Source: DASWYT01 sp965246875 (GTDB taxonomy: Bacteria; Pseudomonadota; Alphaproteobacteria; Micavibrionales; SZUA-601). Taken from it: a stretch of 64,000 bases of DNA. Of this stretch, positions 24,875 through 34,800 are shown piece after piece (positions within the stretch are counted from its first letter, which is position 1; each line of letters opens with the position of its first letter). The stretch is from assembly GCA_965246875.1 (NCBI GenBank), contig CBDFFU010000003.1, positions 372,001 to 436,000 on the forward strand, in the 5' to 3' direction. Under the pieces are notes generated by a model that did no database searches, was not told where the DNA came from, and saw only the letters and a list, made by a program, of their open reading frames with translations. The translations under genes were made by a program, and so were the position numbers.

Positions 24875-26328
24875 TTGGCCGCTTTGTCAAGGACGGATTG
24901 ATTTATACGCTGGCCGGAATTTTGACGCGTGGCCTGGCTATTTTGTTGTTACCGCTGTACACGCGCATTTTATCACCCGCCGATTACGGCGCACTGGATT
25001 TGATTTTAGCGTTTGGCACCTTGGTGCATTTGACGGTCGCATGTGAAATTGCGCAAGGCTTGGCGATGTGTTACAGCGACAAACCGGACGCTGCGCGCAA
25101 AACCGGTTACGCTTCGACATCCTTCTGGTTCACGTTTGGCATGTACAGCTTGTTTCTGATTGTGGCATGGCTGGTATCGCCGTGGCTGGCAGAGCTTGTC
25201 ACCGGCAAAGATCATTTGATCGCCGTGTTTCGCATCGCCTTGATCGCCATCTGGGCTAACGGTTTGTTTAATCTGCTGCAAAATCAATTCCGCTGGGATT
25301 TGCGCAGTGTGGCTTACGCGCGCGCCAGTGTGTTGGTCGCAGCGGTTGCAACAATCATCACCATTCTGTTGACCTGTGTCTGGCATGACGGTTTGGCTGG
25401 CATTTTGATGGGCATGGTGATGGGTGCGTTAGCCGGCATAATCTATGCTATCCCACGCCTCAAGCCATTTTTGGGTTTCCACTTTAATGTCACGCGTTTG
25501 CGCGAGATGCTGCGTTTGTCACTGCCGTTGGTGCCGTCCGGTGTTGCTGTGTTTATTGCCTATTACATCGACCGTTTGATGATCCGGCATTTTTTGTCAT
25601 TGGACGATGTCGGGATTTACGGTGTCGCCTTTCGGCTGGCCAGTATCAGTGGTTTGGTGATGGTTGGCTTTCAAAGCGCCCTGACACCGTTGATTTTAGC
25701 GCAGCACCGTGACCCGCAAACGCCTGGCCATATCGCGACGATTTTTCGCATCTTTTTGAGTCTGGCATTGTTGTTATTTCTGGGGCTTAGTCTCTTTGCA
25801 AAGGAAATCTTGTGGATCATGACCGTGCCGGCTTATTACAGTGCCGCACCGATCGTGGCGTTTTTGGCACCCGCAATATTACTGTCAAACATGTATATTT
25901 TTGCCCCTGGAACAACAATCGCCAAGAAAACCTATTTTATTCTGGCGATTAATGTGGCGGGTGCCGTGTTGAATGTAGGCCTCAACTTATTTATGATTCC
26001 ACTGTTCGGTATTATCGGTGCCTGTCTGGCCACGCTTATCAATTACGCTTGTGTTTTCACCGCCTATATGATCTTTAGCCAGCGTCTGTATTACGTACCG
26101 CATCGCTGGACATTGCTTGGCAGCAGCGTATTGGCTGTTGTTTTTCTGGCTGTTTTAGGCGCACAGCTTCATCTTGCGACGTGGATCGATATACTATTGA
26201 AAGGCCTGATCATGATTGTTGCCATGTATAGTCTGATTGTCATGCAGCTGGTGACACGGGCTGAAATCAAACAAGCAAAAGACACGATCATGGCCAAGCT
26301 GATGAAACGCCCACAGGTGGCTTTATGA
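24871..26328 (+). CDS. wzx: Wzx-type oligosaccharide flippase
   Basis: An inner-membrane protein of about 485 residues with 12 or more hydrophobic segments. It starts FVKDGLIYTLAGILTRGLAILLLPLYTRILSPADYGALDLI, the hallmark beginning of polysaccharide-transport (MOP superfamily) flippases. It would move undecaprenyl-linked repeat units across the membrane. The ATG at 24871 overlaps the preceding TGA and removes an unlikely 18-residue leader. No Wzy polymerase or chain-length regulator is next to it. Confidence 0.9.
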   Translation: MIGRFVKDGLIYTLAGILTRGLAILLLPLYTRILSPADYGALDLILAFGTLVHLTVACEIAQGLAMCYSDKPDAARKTGYASTSFWFTFGMYSLFLIVAWLVSPWLAELVTGKDHLIAVFRIALIAIWANGLFNLLQNQFRWDLRSVAYARASVLVAAVATIITILLTCVWHDGLAGILMGMVMGALAGIIYAIPRLKPFLGFHFNVTRLREMLRLSLPLVPSGVAVFIAYYIDRLMIRHFLSLDDVGIYGVAFRLASISGLVMVGFQSALTPLILAQHRDPQTPGHIATIFRIFLSLALLLFLGLSLFAKEILWIMTVPAYYSAAPIVAFLAPAILLSNMYIFAPGTTIAKKTYFILAINVAGAVLNVGLNLFMIPLFGIIGACLATLINYACVFTAYMIFSQRLYYVPHRWTLLGSSVLAVVFLAVLGAQLHLATWIDILLKGLIMIVAMYSLIVMQLVTRAEIKQAKDTIMAKLMKRPQVAL

Positions 26329-27569
26329 AGATCGTGTTGTTCTCCGCCAACGCCGGATCACCGCGTCATGGCATGGTGTTTCGCAATTACGCCTGGGCGC
26401 GGGAATGGGTAAAACAGGGTCACGACGTGACGATCGTGGCCTCCGTTTTTTCGCATTCGCGGAACGTTAATCCGCCCCGCATAAAACGTATCAGTGATGA
26501 GATGATTGACGGTATTCGCTATATTTGGGTATGGGGAAATGTCTATACGCAATCGGATACACTTGGCCGCATCCGCTCGATGGCGCTTTACACGCTGCAG
26601 TGTTTGTTCCTGCCATTGCCGGTGAAAAAACAGGCCGATCTGGTCATTGCCTCATCGCCGCATCCGTTTGCGATTTTTCCGGCCTGGCGGTTTGCCAGAC
26701 TTGCCAGCGCGCGGTTGATTTACGATATCCGTGATCTGTGGCCGCTGACGATGTTGAAGCTTGGAAAATATAAACCGTCCAATCCGGTTGTCTGGCTGAT
26801 GCAGCGTGCGGAAAATTTCGCGTGTCGCCATGCCGATCTCGTGACGGCGGTGCCGCATAATTGCGAAGCGTATTTGCACACAAAAGGCCTGCCTGCCGGG
26901 CGGTTTTTAGCGGTGGCTAATGGCGCGGTCATCGAAGAGGGCGACCATACAGTTGACCTGCCGGACATGCACCGCGATGTTTTGAAAACGTTACGCCAGG
27001 ACAATAAATTTATTGTCGGCTATGCCGGATCAATCGGCGTGTCCAACGCCATGCATGTGCTGCTGGATGCTTTGCCCGGCACTGATGCGCGCATTCATGT
27101 TGTAATCATGGGGCAGGGTGCCTGTCTGGATGATTTAATGACACAGGCAGCGGCCTTAAATATTACAGATCGTATTCATGTTTTGCCGCCGGTTGCCCGT
27201 CCGCAAGTGCAGGATTTTTTACAGCAGATTGATCTGGCCTATCTGGGATTACAGGATTCGCCACTCTATGAAATGGGCGCCAGCCTAACGAAATTGAACG
27301 ATTACATGCTGGCGGCAAAACCGGTTCTGTATGCCGCCGGTGATCCGCATAATGCGGTGGAGCGTAGCGGCGGCGGATTTTTGTGCCAGGCGGAAAATAG
27401 TGCAGAGGTGCAACAAGCCTTGCAACAAGCCGCACGCATGTCTTCTGATGATTTGGTGCAAATGGGGGCTGTGGGTCGCGCCTGGTTGCTGGATCATCAA
27501 ACAGCCGCGCGGCAGACCCAAATGATTTTAGACACACTGGCTATTACACCACTCCGCGCAAAAGGATAA
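26325..27569 (+). CDS. Glycosyltransferase family 4 (WbuB-like)
   Basis: A 414-residue GT-B glycosyltransferase. The N-terminal domain begins MKIVLFSANAGSPRHGMVFRNYAWAREW and has the YDIRDLWP motif typical of WbuB-type enzymes. The C-terminal domain has VGYAGSIGVSNAMHVLLDA and a YLGLQDSPLYEMGASLTKLNDYM segment that replaces the usual E-x7-E loop (GxSxxKLxEY type). It overlaps the flippase by four bases. The donor is probably a modified UDP-amino-uronic acid from this cluster (inference). Confidence 0.88.
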   Translation: MKIVLFSANAGSPRHGMVFRNYAWAREWVKQGHDVTIVASVFSHSRNVNPPRIKRISDEMIDGIRYIWVWGNVYTQSDTLGRIRSMALYTLQCLFLPLPVKKQADLVIASSPHPFAIFPAWRFARLASARLIYDIRDLWPLTMLKLGKYKPSNPVVWLMQRAENFACRHADLVTAVPHNCEAYLHTKGLPAGRFLAVANGAVIEEGDHTVDLPDMHRDVLKTLRQDNKFIVGYAGSIGVSNAMHVLLDALPGTDARIHVVIMGQGACLDDLMTQAAALNITDRIHVLPPVARPQVQDFLQQIDLAYLGLQDSPLYEMGASLTKLNDYMLAAKPVLYAAGDPHNAVERSGGGFLCQAENSAEVQQALQQAARMSSDDLVQMGAVGRAWLLDHQTAARQTQMILDTLAITPLRAKG

Positions 27570-27574
27570 CACAC

Positions 27575-28180
27575 ATGGCAACCATGAAAACGACACGTGT
27601 GGAAGCGTTCAGCGATGGGGTGTTGGCTATTATCCTGACCATCATGGTGCTGGAACTGAAAATTCCCCATGACGACAGCCTGCAAGCCATCCTGCACTTA
27701 TGGCCGGTGCTGGTCAGTTACCTGCTGAGTTTTTTGTATGTCGGCATTTACTGGAACAACCATCACCATTTGTTGCATGCGACGCAGCATATTACCGGTG
27801 GCATCTTATGGGCCAATCTGCATCTCTTGTTTTGGTTGTCACTGATACCCTTTGTCACGGGCTGGATGGGTGAAAATCATTTTACCGCCATGCCAACGGC
27901 GTTTTACGGCTTTGTGCTGTTCATGTCGGCGATTGCTTACACGATTTTGCAACACACCATTATTGCGGCGCACGGTGAAAAATCGCTGATCCGCAAGGCT
28001 TTGAGCCATGATCTGAAAGGCAAAATGTCACCCGTGTTGTATGCAGTCGCGATTGCATCGACATGTCTCCAGCAATGGATCGCACAGGCGATTTATGTAG
28101 GTGTCGCACTCATGTGGCTGATCCCGGATCGCCGGATCGAAAAACCAACACATGCTGCTCATAAGGACAGCGCCACATAA
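27575..28180 (+). CDS. TMEM175-family (DUF1211) membrane protein
   Basis: A 201-residue integral membrane protein with about five to six helices. The first helix carries the family signature R-x3-FSDGV-x-AI (TTRVEAFSDGVLAIILTIMVLEL), which forms the pore-lining segment of TMEM175-type potassium channels. Bacterial members are proposed potassium channels. An AAAGGA site sits ahead of the ATG at 27575. It follows the glycosyltransferase by five bases and may be read through from it, without obvious functional connection. Confidence 0.85.
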   Translation: MATMKTTRVEAFSDGVLAIILTIMVLELKIPHDDSLQAILHLWPVLVSYLLSFLYVGIYWNNHHHLLHATQHITGGILWANLHLLFWLSLIPFVTGWMGENHFTAMPTAFYGFVLFMSAIAYTILQHTIIAAHGEKSLIRKALSHDLKGKMSPVLYAVAIASTCLQQWIAQAIYVGVALMWLIPDRRIEKPTHAAHKDSAT

Positions 28181-28210
28181 GCGGCGCTGATAGACGATTT
28201 ATACTGCGAT

Positions 28211-28408
28211 TCAATACCAGGCGGGTGGATCGCTGGCCGGAAAACTATCAGCGATTGTTTGATCGATTTCCTCTTCGCTGGGAACGGGCCGATAAATCGG
28301 CACGATGCGCTCGTTTGTGAAGTTGTTATTCGCGTCATCATCATTGGCGAACGCAAAATAATCAACGGCGTTGGACTGTGCTGGTAACGCGCGTGGCAAA
28401 GTAACCAT
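28211..28408 (-). CDS. Small acidic protein with DSFPASDPPAW motif
   Basis: A 65-residue protein with a strong ribosome site (AGAGGAG, about five bases before the ATG at 28408). The C-terminal TIADSFPASDPPAWY matches a motif that I recall in many small uncharacterised proteobacterial proteins; the function is unknown. The middle is Asn/Asp-rich. It is soluble and has no signal peptide. Confidence 0.75.
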   Translation of the reverse strand: MVTLPRALPAQSNAVDYFAFANDDDANNNFTNERIVPIYRPVPSEEEIDQTIADSFPASDPPAWY

Positions 28409-28581
28409 GACGGTCTCCTCTGTTAAACGTTGTTTTGAATAACGTTGGCGAAACGAAGCGGGCTATTGAGCATAGGGATGACCGGCATAAAGAAACGATG
28501 CGGATCGAGCCTTGAATTTTTATGATAGCAGGATTAAGTCAAGAGATGGCAGTTCAAGTTATGAAACAAGGAATTTATCCG

Positions 28582-29307
28582 ATGAAAAAATATTTTACGG
28601 TGCTGGCGCTGGCCTTCGCTGTTATGCCCATAATGATGGCGTCAGCACAAAATCCATCGCCAGCGAAAGCAATCGCACCAGCGGCTGGAAAACCGTTTAC
28701 CGTACCGGCGTTGCCATATGGTTATGATGCACTGGTGCCGGTGATCGACAAGGAAACGATGCAACTGCATCACGATAAACATCATCAGGCTTACGTCGAT
28801 AAATTGAACGCGGCCGTGGCCAAAGATACCGGTCTGCAGGGTCTGTCCATTACGGCCATTTTGGGGAATATCTCCAACTATGAAGCTGTTGTCCGCAACA
28901 ATGCCGGTGGCCATTACAATCACAGCCTCTATTGGACGTTGATGGCACCCGTTGGCAAAGGCGGGCAGCCATCGGATAAATTGCTGGCGCAGATCAACAA
29001 AGATTTCGGCTCAGTGGACAAATTCAAAACAGCCTTTGAAGAGGCTGGCGTGAAGCAATTCGGCTCGGGTTGGGCCTGGCTGATCTGGACCGGGGATAAA
29101 CTGGTCATCAGCACAACACCCAATCAGGATAATCCGCTGATGGATGATGTCGAACCGTCTGGCCAGCCAATCCTCGCCAACGATTTGTGGGAACATGCCT
29201 ATTATTTGACATACCGCAACAAGCGCGCCGATTACCTCAAAGCCTGGTGGAAGGTCACGAACTGGAACACGGCCAACACCCTGTTTGATCAGGCACAGAA
29301 AAAATAG
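28582..29307 (+). CDS. Exported Fe/Mn superoxide dismutase
   Basis: A superoxide dismutase of the iron/manganese family with an N-terminal signal peptide (MKKYFTVLALAFAVMPIMMASAQ), so probably periplasmic. Metal ligands are the His in LHHDKHHQAYV, the His in GGHYNHSLYW, and Asp/His in NDLWEHAYYLTYRNKRADYL, with GSGWAWLIW before them. The ATG at 28582 is chosen because the signal peptide starts there; in-frame codons back to 28522 would bury it. The metal (Fe or Mn) is not certain. It is convergent with the iron-permease-family gene, abutting at 29307/29308. Confidence 0.92.
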   Translation: MKKYFTVLALAFAVMPIMMASAQNPSPAKAIAPAAGKPFTVPALPYGYDALVPVIDKETMQLHHDKHHQAYVDKLNAAVAKDTGLQGLSITAILGNISNYEAVVRNNAGGHYNHSLYWTLMAPVGKGGQPSDKLLAQINKDFGSVDKFKTAFEEAGVKQFGSGWAWLIWTGDKLVISTTPNQDNPLMDDVEPSGQPILANDLWEHAYYLTYRNKRADYLKAWWKVTNWNTANTLFDQAQKK

Positions 29308-29775
29308 TTATTGTTTGAGAATCACTTCGGGAACGTTGGTGTCTTTCTTGCCAGCCTGAATGCGCTTGCGCCCCTCGGCCGCAATATCCTCATATTTCTG
29401 GCGCAAATCGTTGAGTTCTTCATCGCTGAGCTCTTCCATGTCCAGTAACACGGTGTGAGCACCCTTGGTGGCGCGAATCAGTTCATCCAGCTTAAGGTGC
29501 AAGGCCTTGGTGTCACGGTTCTGGGTGTTCTGGATCAGGAAGACCATGAGGAACGTGATAATCGTCGTGCTGGTGTTGATGACTAACTGCCAGGTATCCG
29601 AATAATCGAAAATCGGCCCTAGAATTGCCCATATCATAATCGTCGTGGCCGCCAGTAAAAACGCTCCGGCTGAGCCGGTCCAATTGGCGATCTTGCTGGC
29701 CAGAATCAAAAATGGTCCGCGTTTGTAACGGCCGGTATTATCGGCAGTTACGGGGATGCGTTGATGTGATGGCAT
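29308..29775 (-). CDS. Low-affinity iron permease family protein
   Basis: A 155-residue protein of the low-affinity iron permease family (PF04120 type). It has two membrane helices in WTGSAGAFLLAATTIMIWAILGPIF and LVINTSTTIITFLMVFLIQNTQNRD, then a LKLDELIRAT helix and an acidic coiled tail. The Q-N-T-Q-N-R-D-x-K-A-x-x-x-K-L-D-E-L sequence is highly characteristic. The bacterial function is not well established despite the name. It ends where the exported superoxide dismutase ends. Confidence 0.88.
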   Translation of the reverse strand: MPSHQRIPVTADNTGRYKRGPFLILASKIANWTGSAGAFLLAATTIMIWAILGPIFDYSDTWQLVINTSTTIITFLMVFLIQNTQNRDTKALHLKLDELIRATKGAHTVLLDMEELSDEELNDLRQKYEDIAAEGRKRIQAGKKDTNVPEVILKQ

Positions 29776-30003
29776 GGATGGACGTTTCTGTTGGATATAT
29801 TTAGATCATTGATAAAAAGTTATAAAATTACAATCTGATATATTCCAGTTTTCAGAATAAGCTCATTTCGCTAAAAAGTAACAAACTGCGTGTCATTCAT
29901 ATGACACAACAGTGTTTATTTATAAAAATCGCATCAATTTCCTTTACAAACAAGGAGTTTATCCCTTAAGTGGAGCAAATTTGCCCCCTTCATGGATTGA
30001 TAC

Positions 30004-31725
30004 ATGCGTTTATTCTCTTCTGCTTCCCTGCCGTCTGTCGCCCTGGCCCTTGCAATGATGAGTGTGAGCGGCAGTGTTTTCGCACAAACGACTATCCCGG
30101 CCAGCGTTGATCCGGGCCGTGTGCGTTCCGATATCGAGCGCCGTGCGACTCCACAAGGAGCACCAGAGACCGAAGTTACAACATCTCCAATGGCCAAAGC
30201 GCCAGCTGGTGCCGCGAATATCAAATTCCTTTTGCGCAACGTGCAGATTCAGGGCGCGCGTGATGTGACGGCTGCCGATCTGAAAATGATTTACGCCAAT
30301 GATTTAAATAAGACAATCACCTTGCAGCGTGTCTATGACATCGCCAACGCGATCACACTGAAATACCGTGACCAGGGCTATATCTTGTCACGCGCCGTGG
30401 TGCCGCCACAGCAAATTGAAACCGGCACGGTCAAAATCCAGATCGTCGAAGGGTTTGTCACGCACTACACTGTGCGCGGTGATGTGCCAGCAGGTCTGAA
30501 AGACAAAGTCGAAGATTATGCCAAGCAATTGATGGGCACTGGTACAGTGTCTGCCAAGAATCTTGAACGTTACCTGTTGTTGATGAACGACTTGCCAGGT
30601 GTGCGTGTACGGTCGGTGTTGTCGCCATCGCCAGCGACCCCGGGTGGTGCTGAGCTGACCTTGGTTGTCGAGCAAAAACGCGCAGAATTTTTGCTGGGCA
30701 TGGATAATTTCGGTAACTCGTATCTGGGACCAGTGCGTTACACGGGCGGCGTCCAGATCAATTCACCAACCGGCGGACCGGATCAGATTAACCTGAACAC
30801 TCTGCTCGTGACCGATCACAAAGAAGTGCAATATTACAGTGCCGGTTACCAACGGTTTGTCGGGCCTGAAGGGACGCGCGTCGGTGCTGCCGCCAGCTAT
30901 ACCCGCACCGAGCCATCCCTGCCAAACGGCTTGGGCGGCGCGTTGGACCCGGATGGTGAGTCAAACAGCTATTCCGTCAGCGTCCTGCACCCATTCATCC
31001 GCACCCGCGCGTTCAATGTGAATGGCGGCGCCAGTTTTGAATATAACCAGAACGTTACAACCTATGCGCCAGGCCTCAAAGCCTTGGAAACCGATGATGA
31101 TCTGCGCATTCTGCGCATCAGCAGCGATGTCAGCTATCTCGATGGCTGGCGCGGGTTTAACACGGGCCGGGCGACTTTGAGTAAAGGTTTGAGCATTCTG
31201 GATAGTTCCGAGACAGGCGATCCGAACCTGTCACGTCCAGCGGGCCGTGCGGATTTCACAAAATTGAACGCCGAAGTGACCCGTTTGCAGCATGTCTATG
31301 GCGCAATCAATGCGTTTGTCGGTGTTAACGGTCAGTGGTCTAGCGATCCATTATTGTCCTCCGAAGAAATGGGGATTGGCGGACCGGATTATGGGCGCGG
31401 CTATGATTTATCTGAAATCACAGGCGATAATGGTTTAGCTGGAAAACTGGAGCTGTCTTACCGCCAAGAAGCCAATTCCCGTTATCTGAGCAATATTGAA
31501 CCGTATGCGTTTTATGATATTGGTGCTGTGTGGAACAAGGATCCAGGTGCTGGTTTAGCATCACGCGCGTCGTTAGCCTCTACCGGGATCGGTATCCGGG
31601 CTAATATTAACAATAATCTCCGAGCCAATACGTTCCTGGCCAAGCCGTTGACACGTGATGTGCCAAGCCGCGGCGACGACAGTGACGATTGGCGCTGGAA
31701 GTTTTCCATCACCACAAACTTCTAA
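30004..31725 (+). CDS. TpsB outer-membrane transporter (ShlB/FhaC family)
   Basis: A 573-residue two-partner secretion translocator. The signal peptide ends at SGSVFAQ. POTRA domains follow (IKFLLRNVQIQGARDVTAADL through IQIVEGFV), then a 16-strand ShlB barrel from about residue 220. The loop-6 motif GRGYD is present in GIGGPDYGRGYDLSE, and the barrel ends in Phe (KFSITTNF). It would recognise the TPS domain of the exoprotein encoded 170 bases downstream and secrete it across the outer membrane. The 228-base region upstream holds no gene. Confidence 0.95.
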   Translation: MRLFSSASLPSVALALAMMSVSGSVFAQTTIPASVDPGRVRSDIERRATPQGAPETEVTTSPMAKAPAGAANIKFLLRNVQIQGARDVTAADLKMIYANDLNKTITLQRVYDIANAITLKYRDQGYILSRAVVPPQQIETGTVKIQIVEGFVTHYTVRGDVPAGLKDKVEDYAKQLMGTGTVSAKNLERYLLLMNDLPGVRVRSVLSPSPATPGGAELTLVVEQKRAEFLLGMDNFGNSYLGPVRYTGGVQINSPTGGPDQINLNTLLVTDHKEVQYYSAGYQRFVGPEGTRVGAAASYTRTEPSLPNGLGGALDPDGESNSYSVSVLHPFIRTRAFNVNGGASFEYNQNVTTYAPGLKALETDDDLRILRISSDVSYLDGWRGFNTGRATLSKGLSILDSSETGDPNLSRPAGRADFTKLNAEVTRLQHVYGAINAFVGVNGQWSSDPLLSSEEMGIGGPDYGRGYDLSEITGDNGLAGKLELSYRQEANSRYLSNIEPYAFYDIGAVWNKDPGAGLASRASLASTGIGIRANINNNLRANTFLAKPLTRDVPSRGDDSDDWRWKFSITTNF

Positions 31726-31892
31726 CTTAACCTTTTTGCATAATGGAATGATTCATGCAACGTACACGTGTCAGAAAAATCGATCTTAACCTTTGTTTAA
31801 TAGATTTTTCTTGCATCGGCACTCTGGTTATGTAATAACTAACGCACTTCTGAATAATACTTCTTTTATACGTCTCTCAAAGCGAGCATCCG

Positions 31893-34800
31893 ATGACCAA
31901 AACCACCAAGCCGACCAGCACTTTCAACGCGATTTCAACCGAATCGAAACATGAGACTGCGTCCTTGCACGTGTTGCGTCGCGCGACACGCGGCGGCATG
32001 TTGGCATTGGCCGGTTTGCTCAGCACAACCGCGCTCAGCTTTGCTGATCCGGCTGTCGGCGAATTGCCAAGCGGCGGTGTGGTGACATCGGGTGGCGCAA
32101 CGTTTGATTACAGCCAGCCTAACCACTTGGATGTCAACCAATCAACCCAGCGCGCTTTGATCGACTGGAGCACGTTTAACATCGGCGAACAGGCTTCGAC
32201 ACATTTCAACCAGATCAACAGCTCGGCCATTGCTGTTAACCGTGTGCATGATGTCAACCCGTCCCAAATTCTCGGATCTTTGACCGCTAACGGGAATGTT
32301 ATCGTTCTCAACCAGAATGGTGTCTTTTTCGGCAATAACGCCCATGTCGATGTTGCAGGCTTGATGGTGTCCACCGGTGAGATCGATGCCAATGCCTTTA
32401 ACAGCACGGGCGCCGTTAAATTATCGAATATTAACGCCAATCCAAACGCCAAAATCGTCAATAAAGGATCGATCTCGGTTAAGGATGGCGGTCTGGCTGC
32501 ATTTGTAGCACCAAACCTGATCAATGATGGCGTGATCGAAGCCAAACTGGGCCGTATCGCTCTGGCGGCGGGCGCGGATAAAGCCACTGTCGATTTCTAT
32601 GGTGACGGCCTAGTTGAGCTGGTTCTGGATGACAAAGCCTCGAAAGCCCTGATCGACAACACCGGGACACTTAAAGCCGATGGCGGCACAATCGCCATTA
32701 CAGCGGCCGCCGCCAAAGACGTCGTCAACTCCGTCATCAACATGGGCGGCGTGGTCGAAGCCAACACGGTGGGTGTCAAAAATGGCAAGATCATCTTGGG
32801 TGCGACGAATGCCGATATTAAAGTCACCGGCAAAGTGTCAGCCAAAGGCGGCAAAGGCAAAGTCGACGTTCGCTCAACCAAAAATATTACAGTTGCCGGC
32901 GACATTAACGCCGATGGCGATAATGGGTCCGTGACCCTGTGGGGCGATGAAAGCACCATGCTGACCGGCACTATCAGCGTCTTGGGCGACAACGGTTTCG
33001 TCGAAACCTCCGGTGGCAAGCTGGGGGTGCATGGCGACGTGATCCTGAGCGAAGGCGGCGAATGGCTGCTTGATCCAACGGATTTGTGGGTCATGCCAAG
33101 CCCGGCCGATGGCGGCATCCCACTGGCTGGCGGGACGTTCAGCCCCGATGATTCGGCGAATGATTCCTGGTACTGGGTGGGTGTTGATTCGATCAACAAT
33201 GCCTTGAACGCCAACAACAGTGTTGTCTTGAAAACCCATAACAATGGCACACGCGAAGGCGATATCCAGGTTAATGCGAATATCCTGAAAACAACAGCCG
33301 GCACTGCGTCATTGACGCTGCAGGCGCATGACGATATCGACGTCAACAACAGCATTACGGCTACAGCCGGCAAGCTGAACGTCACCATGAATGCCGACTA
33401 TGATAACAGCGGCAACGGCGGCGCTGGCGGCGATGCGAACATCAATATCAATAACAATATCACCACCAATGGTGGCGCAATCAGCGCTACAGCTCCAGGC
33501 AATATGACTCTGGCGGCTGGTACCCTTCTTGATGCGCAAGGCGGCAATATCAGCTTGGCGCAAGGCAAAGTATTATTGGCCGATGCAAACAGCATTCGCA
33601 CATCGGGTACCGGCACCATCGCACTGGCGCAAAATATCGGCGGCTTAATCCAGGGCGCAATCAACGCGTTGAAAAACACCGGCACGGGCACCAGCACGGT
33701 GACCGTTGGTAACGGCACTTATAATGAGAACGTCACGATCAGCAAATCAAACACCAAATTGCTGTCGAAAAACGGTCGCGCGGCCACCACGATCAACGGT
33801 CAGCAAGCCGGTAGCGAGCAGGGCGCGGTTTACATCACGACTGGCACGAACAACGTACAGGTTGGCGATATTGGTCACGGTTTTAAAATCAACGGCGTCA
33901 ACGGCAATGGTGCCAGCGAACGATCAGCTGTGTATCTGCAAGGTAACAACACCGGCAACAGAATTATCGGTAATGAAATTGTTGCCAATGGCGATGCCGG
34001 TTTGATGACGGAATATTCCGCGGTCGTCAACAACCTGATCATCGACAGCAATATTTTCTCTGGCCAGACGTTTGAAGGTGCCAATCCATCGGGTGTTGGT
34101 TCGTCAACCCAATTCAACGTCGGCAATAACGTGCCACGTCAGCTGGTCGTCATCGGTGGCGGTGCTGGTGGCGGCAATACATCGAACGTCACATTCACCA
34201 ACAATGACCTGACCGGTAAAACCGGCGGCATCAGTACAGATGACGGCGTCAGCCCGCAAGGCAACTATGCAGCGACCATCGACTCACAGGGCGCGACCAT
34301 TACCGGCAACATTTTTGAAGCCAGCATGACCCGTTCCGCGCTGTTGCGCACACGCGGCACCAAGACCCTCATCTCCGGCAACACGTTCAAAACGGCTGGC
34401 CTGAAAAACAGCGCCTATGTTTTAGAAGTGGCCGACAGCGCGTATACCGGCGGATTGCCAACGACAAATGATAGCATCGCCGATATTTGGAACACCAACA
34501 CATTCGTCGGGAATGCTGCAACAACCAGTGATGGCGTCGGCAGCACCGATTATATCGGCACATCAATCCAAAGTGCCATTAATCTGTCCAACACAGGCGC
34601 CACCGTTTATGCGAGTGCTGGAACCTATGATGAAGATCTGATCATCAACAAAGCGCTGACCTTGAATGGTGCCAAAGCCAGCGTGAATGCCAATGCCGCT
34701 GGCCGTGGCACGGGCGAAACGATTATCACCCCCCATTCTCCGGGCATTTTGATTACAGCCAATAATGTGACCGTTGATGGTCTGACTATTGATGGCGCCA

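Noticed and set aside
29776..30003. Possible small gene or RNA upstream of tpsB
   Set aside because: The stretch is AT-rich with no convincing hairpin, start site or conserved motif; treated as promoter region only.
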